From positions 20,655 through 84,654 of the forward strand of contig JACCWE010000119.1 in NCBI GenBank assembly GCA_013697785.1: a stretch of 64,000 nt of DNA, in the 5' to 3' direction. Position numbers and translations under genes: made by a program. This document shows positions 1-8,389 of the stretch, in pieces. A model generated the notes under the pieces. It had not been told where the DNA came from, searched no databases, and saw nothing but the letters and a program-made list of their open reading frames with translations. Source of the stretch: Gemmatimonadaceae bacterium (GTDB lineage Bacteria > Gemmatimonadota > Gemmatimonadetes > Gemmatimonadales > Gemmatimonadaceae). How positions within the stretch are numbered: position 1 is the stretch's first letter; every line of letters starts with the position of its first letter.

Positions 1-133
1 CGCCGCGATCGATGCAGATCTGGCTGAAGAGCGCAAAGCTCTGTGCACCGGGCGCGAGATGCAGCTGCTCCTCGTCGAAGAGCTCGCGTGATTTGGAGCC
101 TGCGACCCAGAGTGGCGTCTCGACGTTGGTCAC
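1..133 (-). CDS. Partial unidentified protein, N-terminal 44 residues
   Basis: The minus strand is open from a GTG at 133 to the window edge. Codons have G or C in the third position from the GTG onward, whereas the in-frame codons upstream do not, which is why I place the start there. An in-frame stop lies further upstream. The product begins VTNVETPLWVAGSKS and continues with acidic and hydrophobic residues. I see no signal peptide and do not recognise the family. No clear ribosome binding site precedes the GTG, so a start elsewhere is possible. The gene is cut by the window edge. Confidence 0.45.
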   Translation of the reverse strand, partial: MTNVETPLWVAGSKSRELFDEEQLHLAPGAQSFALFSQICIDRG

Positions 134-341
134 GTATACCGTCCGCGAATCAGATGAATTAGGGAGACGAACACGCGAGTGAGCTCGCGGATCGTGCCTC
201 GTGCAGCAACCGAACTACAGCGCGCTCAGGCGAGAAAAAATTATTGGAAGTGCCCGGGCGATACCAGCAACGTGTCTGTTATCAAGAGTTCTTTGTCTCC
301 TGATACTAACCAAGGTGCGTCACGGTTACCTGTCCGAATTG

Positions 342-1631
342 TCAGGTCGGCCGCAACGTGCGCATTACGTCGGCAACGGCGCTCAGCGACGCATCGATCT
401 CGATCGGCCGATTCGCGTGCGCAGGTGGCGGCTCGGTGCCGCGATGATAACGATCGAGCGCCTCCGGATCCTTGAGTACGTGCCCGGTGAGTACGCACAC
501 CACGCTCTCATCCGGAGAGATCGTTCCGGCCAGCACCATCTGCTTCACACCGGCGACGCTCGCTGCGCTCGCCGGCTCGCAGCCCACTCCGGCGGCATCG
601 ATGATCGCCTTCGCTTCCATGATGTTTCCATCGCTCACCGAAGTGACGACGCCGTTCGTCTCGCGAATCGATTGCACCGCGCGCTGATAGCTCGCCGGCG
701 CGCCGATGTTGATCGCGGTGGCGATCGTGTTGGCGCGAACCGTATGGCGCACGCGGAAGCTTTCGCGAAAGCTCATCGCGAACGGGGCCGCGCCATCCGA
801 CTGAACCGCTAGGAGTCGCGGCACTTTCGTGATCAGCCCGAGCTCCATCGCCTCGCGCAGCGCTTTTCCGAACGCCGCAGTGTTGCCGAGGTTTCCAGCC
901 GGGAGCGCGATCCAGTCCGGCGCCTCCCAGCCCAATTGCTCGAGCATCTCGAAAACGATCGTCTTCTGCCCCTCGATGCGGTACGGATTGATCGAGTTGA
1001 GCAGATATGCTCCGAGCTCCTCGGCCGACTCGCGCACCAGGCGAAGGCAGTCGTCGAAATCGCCGCGCACGAGCAGGGTCCGCGCGCCATACGCGAGCGA
1101 CTGTGTGAGCTTGCCGAGGGCCACCTTGCCGAGCGGCACGAGGACGAGGGCGGGAATCTCCGCGAGAGCAGCGTACGCCGCCATCGACGCGCTCGTGTTT
1201 CCGGTCGACGCACACGCGACCGCAGTCGCGCCGACCCGTACGGCCTGCGTCACGCCGACGGTCATTCCGCGATCCTTGAACGAGCCCGTCGGGTTCATCC
1301 CCTCGTGCTTGATTCGAAGCGCCGACACGCCCGCCCACGCCGCGACCGCCTTACGCGAAATCAGCGGCGTGTTGCCTTCGGGCCACGATACCGCTGCGTC
1401 GGCGCCGTTCGGCAGCACCAGGGGACCGAAGCGCCAGACACCCGAGGCAGAAGCGGAGCTTCGGAAACGATCAGCGAGCGCTGCTCCGCGCTCCTTCGGC
1501 AGCGTGTGGCGAAGCTCCAGCAAGCCGCTGCAGTAGGGGCATTGGGGGCGCGCATCGAGCTCGTCCAGCTCCCTGGCACAGCGCAGGCAGCGTTGCACCG
1601 AGGGTCCCTCGGCGAGTGGCGTATTTTGCAT
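342..1631 (-). CDS. thrC: Threonine synthase
   Basis: A 429-residue PLP enzyme converting O-phosphohomoserine to threonine in the cytoplasm. The N-terminus carries two CxxC pairs (C15/C18 and C31/C34), a rubredoxin-like ribbon found in many threonine synthases. The fold-type II PLP motif NPTGSFKDRG follows, with the Schiff-base lysine at K119. Further on are STGNTSASMAAYA and LPAGNLGNTAAFGKA, typical phosphate and cofactor contacts. Length fits the family (about 350-480). The frame stays open upstream to an ATG at 1772, but the added residues look non-conserved; the ATG at 1631 puts the ribbon just after the start. That ATG lies inside an inverted repeat (1630-1648). The gene is divergent from the S41 protease. 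Confidence 0.93.
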   Translation of the reverse strand: MQNTPLAEGPSVQRCLRCARELDELDARPQCPYCSGLLELRHTLPKERGAALADRFRSSASASGVWRFGPLVLPNGADAAVSWPEGNTPLISRKAVAAWAGVSALRIKHEGMNPTGSFKDRGMTVGVTQAVRVGATAVACASTGNTSASMAAYAALAEIPALVLVPLGKVALGKLTQSLAYGARTLLVRGDFDDCLRLVRESAEELGAYLLNSINPYRIEGQKTIVFEMLEQLGWEAPDWIALPAGNLGNTAAFGKALREAMELGLITKVPRLLAVQSDGAAPFAMSFRESFRVRHTVRANTIATAINIGAPASYQRAVQSIRETNGVVTSVSDGNIMEAKAIIDAAGVGCEPASAASVAGVKQMVLAGTISPDESVVCVLTGHVLKDPEALDRYHRGTEPPPAHANRPIEIDASLSAVADVMRTLRPT

Positions 1632-1648
1632 GTATAAGGAGGATACAT
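1630..1648. repeat. Perfect inverted repeat overlapping the thrC start codon
   Basis: ATGTAT and ATACAT arms flank a 7-base spacer. On the plus strand the spacer reads AAGGAGG, a strong Shine-Dalgarno sequence. On the thrC mRNA it reads CCUCCUU, matching the anti-Shine-Dalgarno of 16S rRNA, and the 3' arm includes the A and U of the thrC AUG. A hairpin here would tie up the thrC start. Whether this matters in the cell is unknown. Confidence 0.5.
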
Positions 1649-1724
1649 GACGCCTGAGGGCATTGAAAGTGCGCAGGCAACTCCACACCGTGTGAAGTGT
1701 CTCACTCGATGTGTGCCGTGGTGA
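1647..1724 (+). CDS. Possible 25-residue leader peptide upstream of the S41 protease
   Basis: An ATG at 1647 sits 4 bases after a perfect AAGGAGG and opens a 25-codon frame (begins MTPEGIESAQ, ends CVPW) that stops 71 bases before the protease start. The spacing to the ribosome site is short but usable. No similarity is recognised. It could be a chance by-product of the inverted repeat at the thrC start. Confidence 0.25.
   Translation: MTPEGIESAQATPHRVKCLTRCVPW
1691..1706. promoter_or_regulatory. CRP/FNR-like imperfect palindrome between thrC and the protease
   Basis: TGTGA-N6-TCACT, one base from the TGTGA-N6-TCACA consensus of CRP-family regulators. It lies in the only intergenic space shared by two divergent genes. 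It is a single short match, so it is weak evidence on its own. Confidence 0.25.
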
Positions 1725-1795
1725 TTCCCCCGGCGCCCGCTCCGCGCTACACTGCACCAGTGATTTCGACATCACGCCATGACCCTCGAGGGCCG

Positions 1796-3382
1796 ATGAG
1801 TCGCGTCCGCGCTTCCGTCTTTTTCGCTGCCGTTCTGCTCGTTCCGCTTGCCACCAGTGCGTTCCTGATCGAGCGCCGCTCGACGCGCGACAGCGCGCGG
1901 TTGTTCGATCAAGTGCTCTCGCTCGTGTCCGACCGATTCGTCGACACGGTCGGAAGTGCGGAGCTCTACGAAAAGGCGGCACGGGGGCTCGTGCGCGAGA
2001 TCAACGATCCGTACGCGGCACTTTATTCACCCAAGCAACTCTCCGAGTTCACCGCGAGCACGGGTGGTCGCTACGCAGGGCTCGGCATGCTCGTCGAGGA
2101 CCAGCAGGGCACGACGGTCGTGAGCCGCGTCTATCCGCACACGCCGGCCGAGGCGGGCGGTGTGCACGACGGCGATCACATCGTCGCGGTGGAAAGCCAG
2201 GCGGTTCACGGCTGGAAGCTGCCGCAGGTCACCGATGCCCTCAAGGGAAGTCCGGGAACGCAGGTGAACGTCACCTTCTCGCGTCCGGGTGTCAATGCGC
2301 CGATCACGCTCAAGCTGACGCGCGCCGTGATCCACATTCCCGCGGTGCCGTACACGATTCTCCTCGACGGCAAGATCGGCTATCTGCCGCTCCTCCAGTT
2401 CAACGAGACATCGGGCGACGAGTTCGAGCACGCGGTGCAGACGCTCACGAAGGAAGGCGCGCGCGGCATCGTCATCGATCTTCGCGGCAACGGCGGCGGC
2501 ATCGTCGATCAGGCGATCGACATCAGCAATTTGTTTTTGAAGGACGGCGCGGAGATCGCGACGGTGCGCGCTCGCAGTGGCGAGGTGCAGCGATACGCGG
2601 CGCGCGGAACGCCGCTGGCCCCGACGCTGCCGCTGGTCGTGCTCACCGATGGCTACACCGCCTCGGCGAGCGAGATCGTCGCCGGCGCGCTGCAGGATCA
2701 CGATCGCGCGCTGGTGGTCGGCACGACGTCGTTCGGAAAGGGACTGGTTCAGTCGCTCTTCACGCTCGACGGCGGATGGGCGCTCAAGCTGACGACGGCG
2801 AAGTGGTATACGCCGAGCGGGCGCTCGATTCAGAAGGAGCGGAAGGTCGTCGACGGGAAGCTCGTGGAGGAGCCCGACTCGCTCGAGACGGATACGGTCA
2901 AGAAGAATCGTCCGCAGTTCAAGAGCGACGCAGGTCGCGTCATCTACGGTGGCGGCGCGATCACGCCGGACGTCGTCGTGCAGCCCGACACGCTGGATGC
3001 GCCGGAGCAGCTGTTCCTCAAGGCGATCACGCCGAAGTCGCAGGAGTTCTACATCACGCTGTACAACTACTCGATGGAGCTGAAGGAGAAAGTTCGCCCG
3101 GACTTCGTGGTCGCACCCGAGTGGCGCGCCGAGCTCTATCGGCGAGTGACCGCGGCTGGCGTCACGATCGATCCCAAGCTCTATACCGAGGCCGCGCCCG
3201 AAGTGGATCGCGTCCTCGGCGATCGAGTCGCGCGCTTCGCATTCGGAGACTCGACGGCCAAGCGCCGCGAGCTTGCGGACGACAACCAGCTCGTGCGCGC
3301 CGTCGAGCTGCTGCGAAAGGGTTCGACGCAGCAGGACCTGTTTACGCTGGCGCAGCACGGGCCGCCGAGCGGAACGCGGTGA
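1796..3382 (+). CDS. S41 family C-terminal processing protease (CtpA-like)
   Basis: A 528-residue envelope serine protease of the CtpA/tail-specific protease family. A hydrophobic N-terminal segment (residues 6-22) is a signal peptide or anchor. A PDZ domain follows at about residues 85-180 (GLGMLVEDQQGTTVVSRV), then the S41 core. The catalytic Ser-Lys dyad is visible: S290 in YTASASEI and K315 in SFGKGLVQS, with the 25-residue spacing usual for the family. The chosen ATG (1796) starts the signal peptide; the frame is open further upstream without added conserved sequence. The C-terminal 180 residues include a region after WYTPSGRSIQ that is typical of longer bacterial homologues. Known members trim or degrade envelope proteins; the substrate here is unknown. 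Confidence 0.9.
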   Translation: MSRVRASVFFAAVLLVPLATSAFLIERRSTRDSARLFDQVLSLVSDRFVDTVGSAELYEKAARGLVREINDPYAALYSPKQLSEFTASTGGRYAGLGMLVEDQQGTTVVSRVYPHTPAEAGGVHDGDHIVAVESQAVHGWKLPQVTDALKGSPGTQVNVTFSRPGVNAPITLKLTRAVIHIPAVPYTILLDGKIGYLPLLQFNETSGDEFEHAVQTLTKEGARGIVIDLRGNGGGIVDQAIDISNLFLKDGAEIATVRARSGEVQRYAARGTPLAPTLPLVVLTDGYTASASEIVAGALQDHDRALVVGTTSFGKGLVQSLFTLDGGWALKLTTAKWYTPSGRSIQKERKVVDGKLVEEPDSLETDTVKKNRPQFKSDAGRVIYGGGAITPDVVVQPDTLDAPEQLFLKAITPKSQEFYITLYNYSMELKEKVRPDFVVAPEWRAELYRRVTAAGVTIDPKLYTEAAPEVDRVLGDRVARFAFGDSTAKRRELADDNQLVRAVELLRKGSTQQDLFTLAQHGPPSGTR

Positions 3383-3401
3383 TCGAATAGTCTCTCGCGC
3401 C

Positions 3402-3917
3402 GTGCGCTCACTGCTCGCCATCTCGCTGCTCGCCCTCGCTAGCAGTTCGCTTCGCGGCCAGGCGAAGACGATCGCGCGCTATGGATTCGTCGATGGTGCG
3501 GTGGCCATCGATGTGCGCCCGGGCGGGATCATCGCGATCGCGGGCGCGCAGGGCGACAGCGCTGCGACTGTCGTCTTCCGCGTGAACGATGCGCGCGCGT
3601 GGACGGACTCGACGCGCCGGTTCGTGACGCGCGCTGCGCCGAAGAAAGCGACAGTGGTCGTGTTGCAGCGAAGCATGATCGAGGAGTCTTCGGGCAGCGG
3701 AGCCGCCGTGAGCTTTCTGCGCCGCGCCGCATCCGACACGACGACGTTCGAGCTGCTCTTCTCGACGCGCGGCTTCGGAAAATTCTCGCTGGCGCTCGAG
3801 CGCAGGGAGGCGGTGCTCTTCTTCGCGTCGATGAAGCGCGCGGTCGACGCGACGAAGCCGTCGCCCGCTCCAAAAGCCATCGCGAAGCCGAAGCCGAAGT
3901 CGAAGAAGGCGCCCTAG
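3402..3917 (+). CDS. Small secreted protein of unknown function
   Basis: A 171-residue protein with GTG start (VRSLLAISLLALASSSL), a clear signal peptide ending near residue 20. The mature part is predicted mainly beta, and the C-terminus is a Lys-Pro-rich tail (APKAIAKPKPKSKK). It starts 19 bases after the S41 protease stop on the same strand, so the two are probably co-transcribed. Its stop shares the tetranucleotide CTAG (3914-3917) with the stop of the convergent gene. I do not recognise the family. Confidence 0.7.
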   Translation: MRSLLAISLLALASSSLRGQAKTIARYGFVDGAVAIDVRPGGIIAIAGAQGDSAATVVFRVNDARAWTDSTRRFVTRAAPKKATVVVLQRSMIEESSGSGAAVSFLRRAASDTTTFELLFSTRGFGKFSLALERREAVLFFASMKRAVDATKPSPAPKAIAKPKPKSKKAP

Positions 3918-5152
3918 CGCCGCCAGCCGATCATGCGATCGGCTCTCCACTCCGAAGGCTCGGCGCGGTCGGAATCCGCGGCTACCGTTGCGATGTCCGC
4001 GACGTCGGCGCGCACATCAGCGAGAATCGCGATCGGCGGCGTGTAGCCATCGGCACGCTCGTGCAGCCAGTTGGAGAGCACGATCACGTAGAGCCCGCGA
4101 TCTGGATCGATCCAGAGTGACGTCCCCGTGAAGCCGGTGTGACCATACGCGCGCTCGCTCATGTGCTGTCCACAGCTCGCGCCGCCCGCGCAGGTGTCCC
4201 AGCCGAGCGCGCGCCACCCCGAGGAGCGATGCGTGAAGAGCGCGACTGTGCTGTCGGCTACGATGCGCTTGCCGTCGAGCGTGCCGCCATCGAGCAGCAT
4301 CTGCGCGAAGCGCGCGAGATCGGTCGCGGTGGAGAAAAGCCCCGCGTGACCCGCGACGCCGCCGAGCGCGTACGCATCGCCATCGTGGACGCGTCCCTTG
4401 AGTGGGCCGCGCGCGTTGTGCATCTCGGTAGGGGCGGCGCGCGCGCGAAGTGCGGCGGCGGGCGTGTAGGTGGTGCTCATCATGCCGAGCGGCGCGAAGA
4501 TCCGCCGGCGAACAAAGTGGTCGAGTGGCTCGTGCGCGACGGCCTCGACGACGAAGCCCAGGACATCCATTCCGACATCCGAATACTGTTGCACCGCGCC
4601 TGGCGGATGTTCGAGCGCGGTCGCGAGCACGCGTCGGCGAGTTTCCGCTGGCGAGTGGGCGAAGTGCGAGAGATTACGGCCGGCGGGAAGGCCGGAGCGA
4701 TGCTCGAGCAGTTCCCGGATCGTTACCCGGGACTTGGCGCCGCGCGCGAAGGCTGGGAGATAGCGAGCGACGGGCGCGTCGAGCGCGATGCGGTGCTCGT
4801 CGAAGAGCACCATGATGGCCGACGTCGTCGCGACGACCTTCGTGAGCGATGCGAGGTCGTAGAGGGTGCGCTCGGGCGAGACGGCGGCGCTCGCGGGCGA
4901 GTAGTCGAGTGTGCCGTAGCCGCGCGAGAGCACGGTCGCATCGCGACGCCCTATGACTACCGCTGCGCCAGGAAAGCCGGCTGCGGCAACTCCGCGCTCG
5001 ACCACGCGATCGACGGCCGCGAGACGCTCGGCCGACATGCCGAGGCTGTCCGGCGTGCGCGCCGGGAGGGGGCAGGGCGTGCCCGCAATGCAGAGAAAAG
5101 CGAGGATGGGGAGGAGCATCCTCGGGTGACGAGCGCGCGCCGAGGTGCGCAA
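3914..5152 (-). CDS. Secreted beta-lactamase-fold serine hydrolase
   Basis: A 412-residue protein of the class C beta-lactamase/penicillin-binding-protein-like family. An N-terminal signal sequence is present (MLLPILAFLCIAG; ATG at residue 12 is an alternative start). The catalytic SxxK is SLTK at residues 102-105. A YSD at QQYSDVG takes the place of the usual YxN, and HTG (HTGFTGTSLW) fills the KTG-like third motif, as in esterase and D-peptidase members. Probable function is hydrolysis of an ester or D-amino-acid peptide in the periplasm; I cannot name the substrate. Confidence 0.85.
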   Translation of the reverse strand: MRTSARARHPRMLLPILAFLCIAGTPCPLPARTPDSLGMSAERLAAVDRVVERGVAAAGFPGAAVVIGRRDATVLSRGYGTLDYSPASAAVSPERTLYDLASLTKVVATTSAIMVLFDEHRIALDAPVARYLPAFARGAKSRVTIRELLEHRSGLPAGRNLSHFAHSPAETRRRVLATALEHPPGAVQQYSDVGMDVLGFVVEAVAHEPLDHFVRRRIFAPLGMMSTTYTPAAALRARAAPTEMHNARGPLKGRVHDGDAYALGGVAGHAGLFSTATDLARFAQMLLDGGTLDGKRIVADSTVALFTHRSSGWRALGWDTCAGGASCGQHMSERAYGHTGFTGTSLWIDPDRGLYVIVLSNWLHERADGYTPPIAILADVRADVADIATVAADSDRAEPSEWRADRMIGWRR

Positions 5153-5168
5153 CGATCGCCATCATTCG

Positions 5169-6431
5169 TTACGGCTTTTTGTAGAGTACCCCGCCTTTCA
5201 TCACGAGCGTCACGGATCTGAGCGCGTGGATGTCCTTCGTCGGATCGCCGCTCACCGCGACGAGATCGGCGAGGAGTCCGGGCTTCACGGAGCCGAGCTT
5301 GCGGTCGAGATGGAGCACCTTCGCGTCGACGCTCGTGGCGGCGCGAAGTGCAGCGATCGGCGTCATCCCGTAGTCGACGAGGAGCTCGAGCTCGCGCGCG
5401 TTGTCGCCGTGTGTGAAGACGCCGACGTCGCTCCCGTTGCAAATCGTGACGCCCGACGCGAGCGCGAGCGCGAAGGTCGCGCGGCGATGCTTGATCATCT
5501 CGGGCTCGGGACCTACGCCCTTCTTCCACCCGCGGTACTGCGCGATCGCATCGCCGGCCGCGAGAGTGGGGCAGAGCGCGACCCCCTTCTCCTTCATCAG
5601 TGCGAGCGTGGCCGCGGATGCATCGTCGGCGTGCTCCACGGTCTCGACGCCCGCGATCACGGCGCGACGAATCGCCGTGTCGCTGTACGCGTGCACTGCG
5701 ACGGCGCGACCGCTCGCGCGTGCGGTCTGCACCACGAGATTCACCTCGTCCTGGGAGAAGGTCGGCCGCGTCTCGCCGTTCGGACCCCAGCGATAGTCAC
5801 CGTAGATCTTGATCCAGTCGGCGCCTTTCGCGATCTGACTGCGCACTGCGTGAATGAGCGCATCGACACCATCCGCCTCCTCGGCGCCCTGCGGGACCTC
5901 CCAGCGCGGATCGAAACCCTTGGGGCCGTACGCACCCGTCGCGACGATCGCACGTGTGACGACGAGCATGCGAGGACCGGGGATGATTCCCTGTTCGATT
6001 GCCTCCTTGAGCCCGACATCGGAGTATCCGGCGCCTTCCGTGCCGAGATCGCGAATGGTCGTGAAGCCGGCGAGCAGTGTGTTGCGCGCGTGATTCGTCG
6101 CGCGCGCGACGCGAAGGGCGAGCGGCTCGTGGAGCACCTGATCATCCCACGGCGTCTCGTTGTACGGATGCAGAAAGACGTGTGAGTGCGCGTCGATGAG
6201 TCCGGGGAGAAGCGTCGCGCCGGGGAGATCGATTCGCGTCGCGTTTGTTGGCGCATGCAGCGATGCAACTGGTCCGGCGGCGACGATGGTGTCGGCGTCG
6301 ACGAGGACTGCCCAGCCCTCGTGCATCGCGGTGCCGTCGAAGACGCGGGCAGGGATCAGCAGCGTCGAGCCCTGCGCGGCGAGCGCGACGGGAACCAGGA
6401 GGAGCAGAAACATCGTTCGCGCGAAGCGCAT
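5169..6431 (-). CDS. Secreted amidohydrolase (imidazolonepropionase/prolidase-like)
   Basis: A 420-residue metal-dependent TIM-barrel hydrolase. I chose the ATG at 6431 because it begins a signal peptide ([20 protein letters not shown]). The metal motif is DAHSH (H82, H84); a lysine for carboxylation is in DWIKIYGDY, histidines in VAVHAYSD and VETVEHADD, and the catalytic aspartate in CNGSDVGVF. Members cleave acyl-dipeptides such as Xaa-Pro or Xaa-Arg/Lys, or cyclic amides. It sits 16 bases downstream of the serine hydrolase start on the same strand, so a two-gene unit for extracytoplasmic peptide turnover is plausible. Confidence 0.87.
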   Translation of the reverse strand: MRFARTMFLLLLVPVALAAQGSTLLIPARVFDGTAMHEGWAVLVDADTIVAAGPVASLHAPTNATRIDLPGATLLPGLIDAHSHVFLHPYNETPWDDQVLHEPLALRVARATNHARNTLLAGFTTIRDLGTEGAGYSDVGLKEAIEQGIIPGPRMLVVTRAIVATGAYGPKGFDPRWEVPQGAEEADGVDALIHAVRSQIAKGADWIKIYGDYRWGPNGETRPTFSQDEVNLVVQTARASGRAVAVHAYSDTAIRRAVIAGVETVEHADDASAATLALMKEKGVALCPTLAAGDAIAQYRGWKKGVGPEPEMIKHRRATFALALASGVTICNGSDVGVFTHGDNARELELLVDYGMTPIAALRAATSVDAKVLHLDRKLGSVKPGLLADLVAVSGDPTKDIHALRSVTLVMKGGVLYKKP

Positions 6432-6537
6432 GTCGAATCGGGGAAGAGGAGCTTCCATCTTACCCTTCACGAGGCAGGAGAGCCACCGCTGCGAGCTCTT
6501 CACTTCGCGATCCGCTACACCGATTTACATTCCTCGC

Positions 6538-7572
6538 GTGACCGACGCCGCCATCCGCACCGAAAAACTTCGCAAGGTCTACACGACCGCGCCTCCCAAG
6601 GCCGGCCGCGGTGCGCCCGGCATCGCGCCCGACGCTTCGCGCGCCGCGGCCGAGCGTCGTGCGGGGAGCGAGGTGATCGCGCTCGAGTCGCTCGATCTCG
6701 AGATACGATCCGGCGAGTTCTTCGGACTCCTCGGCCCCAACGGTGCCGGGAAGACGACGACCATCGGCATCTGCACCACGCGCGTGCTTCCGACTTCGGG
6801 TACCGCGATCATCGAGGGCGCCGATGTCCGCATCCAGCCGACGCTCGTGCGCCAGCGGATCGGCGTCGTCCCCCAACGCCCGAATCCCGACAGCTCCCTG
6901 AACGTTCGCGAAAATCTCGTTTTTCACGCCGCGTACTTCGGCATCTCGCGCTCGGTCGCGAACGCGCGCGCGAAGGCGCTGCTCGAGAAGCTCGGGATCG
7001 CCGAACGAGCCGAGGCGAAAGTCATGCAGCTCTCGGGCGGGCAGCAGCAGCGCCTCATGATCGCGCGCGCCCTCATCCACGAGCCGCGTGTGATCTTCCT
7101 CGACGAGCCGACGGTCGGACTCGATCCTCAGGCGCGTCTCGACCTGTGGACGATCCTGCGCGAGCTGCACTCGCAGGGACGTACGATCGTGATGACTACG
7201 CACTACATGGAGGAAGCCGATCGCCTCTGCGACCGACTTGCCATCGTCGACCAGGGCAGGCTGCTCGCGATCGATACGCCGGAGGCGCTCAAGGCGCGTG
7301 CGCCCGGCGGAACGATGATCGAGCTCGTCCTCGACGGGAGCGGTGATGGTCTGGTGACCGAGATGCGCGGGGTACCCGGCGTGTCGAGCGCCGAGGCGAA
7401 GTTCGAGCACGGAAGCAACAGCGTTCGTGTCTACAGCGATCGCGGTGGCGAGGTGATCGCGGCACTCGTCACCATCGCCACCGTGCACGCTCGCTCGATC
7501 CGCGATATTCATCTCGCGCCGCCGAGTCTGGAGACGCTGTTCATCTCCCTCACCGGCCGACAGCTCACATGA
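6538..7572 (+). CDS. ABC transporter ATP-binding protein (ABC-2 type exporter)
   Basis: A 344-residue nucleotide-binding subunit with GTG start (VTDAAIRTEKL). Walker A is GPNGAGKTT (K72), the signature is LSGGQQQR, Walker B is VIFLDEPTVGLDPQ, and the switch histidine is in TTHYMEEADRL. Between the first strand and Walker A it has an unusual insertion rich in Ala, Pro and Arg (about residues 17-42). The C-terminal 90 residues match the extension of drug/lipid-exporter ATPases (DrrA/NodI type). The stop overlaps the permease start by 4 bases (ATGA), so the two subunits are translationally coupled. Confidence 0.92.
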   Translation: MTDAAIRTEKLRKVYTTAPPKAGRGAPGIAPDASRAAAERRAGSEVIALESLDLEIRSGEFFGLLGPNGAGKTTTIGICTTRVLPTSGTAIIEGADVRIQPTLVRQRIGVVPQRPNPDSSLNVRENLVFHAAYFGISRSVANARAKALLEKLGIAERAEAKVMQLSGGQQQRLMIARALIHEPRVIFLDEPTVGLDPQARLDLWTILRELHSQGRTIVMTTHYMEEADRLCDRLAIVDQGRLLAIDTPEALKARAPGGTMIELVLDGSGDGLVTEMRGVPGVSSAEAKFEHGSNSVRVYSDRGGEVIAALVTIATVHARSIRDIHLAPPSLETLFISLTGRQLT

Positions 7573-8375
7573 CGAGCGCCGTCACCGACGTTGCCCAGCG
7601 ACCAAACTCGGGCCGAATCTTCCTCGCGCTGCTGCGTCGTGACATCAACGTCGCGCGCCGCGAGCTTCCGTATTTTCTTCTGCGCACCACACTACAGCCA
7701 CTGCTGTTCATCGTCGTCTTCGGGCTGCTGCTCCCGCGCATGGGTTACGTTGGAAACGCGTACAAGGCGGCGCTTCTTCCCGGCGTGCTCGCGGTGAGCC
7801 TCGCGTTCTCGAGCGTGCAGTCCGTTGCGCTGCCGATGGTGGCGGATTTCGGCTGGACGCGCGAGATCGAGGACCGCCTTCTCGCCCCGATCTCGATCGA
7901 GCTGATAGCGCTCGAGAAGATCGTTGCGGGCGTGCTTCAAGGAGTGATCGCCGCCCTCTTCGTGCTCCCGATCGCGCGCCTCATCATGGGACCGATCGAC
8001 GGGCTCACCGCCACGCACTTCGCGCTGGTCCTCTTCATCGTCCTGCTGGGCGCCACCGCATTCTCGGTACTCGGGCTCCTCATGGGATCGCTCGTCAATC
8101 CGCAGCAGATCGGCCTGATGTTCAGCGTGATAGTCGCGCCGATGATCTTCTTCGGATGTGCGTACTACCCGTGGCAGAATCTTTCCGTCTTTCCGGTGAT
8201 GAAGTACGCGGTGCTCATCAATCCGCTCGTGTACGTGGCCGAGGGAATGCGTGGTGTGCTCACGCCAGGGATGCCGCACATGGACCTGCGCGCCGTGAGT
8301 GGCGCGCTCATCGTCATCATCGCGCTCTTCTGGACGCTCGGCCTTCGCAGCTTCGCGAAGCGCGCGATGGGGTGA
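7569..8375 (+). CDS. ABC-2 type transporter permease
   Basis: A 268-residue permease with about six transmembrane segments (starting near residues 33, 65, 115, 150, 180 and 245). An ABC-2 signature region is visible around GSLVNPQQIGLMFSVIVAPMIFFGCAYYPW split over residues 178-208. The partner ATPase directly overlaps upstream. Substrate is not deducible; DrrAB-like systems export drugs, lipids or polysaccharides. It ends 14 bases before the stop of the convergent MBL gene. Confidence 0.9.
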   Translation: MTSAVTDVAQRPNSGRIFLALLRRDINVARRELPYFLLRTTLQPLLFIVVFGLLLPRMGYVGNAYKAALLPGVLAVSLAFSSVQSVALPMVADFGWTREIEDRLLAPISIELIALEKIVAGVLQGVIAALFVLPIARLIMGPIDGLTATHFALVLFIVLLGATAFSVLGLLMGSLVNPQQIGLMFSVIVAPMIFFGCAYYPWQNLSVFPVMKYAVLINPLVYVAEGMRGVLTPGMPHMDLRAVSGALIVIIALFWTLGLRSFAKRAMG

Positions 8376-8389
8376 GCCGAGGCGGCGAG

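Noticed and set aside
241..498. A possible minus-strand small gene downstream of thrC
   Set aside because: Overlaps the thrC end, Arg-rich and without a conserved feature; the 134-341 interval shows no convincing gene.
1697..1795. Upstream extension of the S41 protease to the first possible start at 1697
   Set aside because: The added residues are not signal-like; the ATG at 1796 begins the hydrophobic signal.
6186..7346. Plus-strand frame in another register over the ABC ATPase
   Set aside because: Shadow of the ATPase gene, which carries all the motifs in its own frame.
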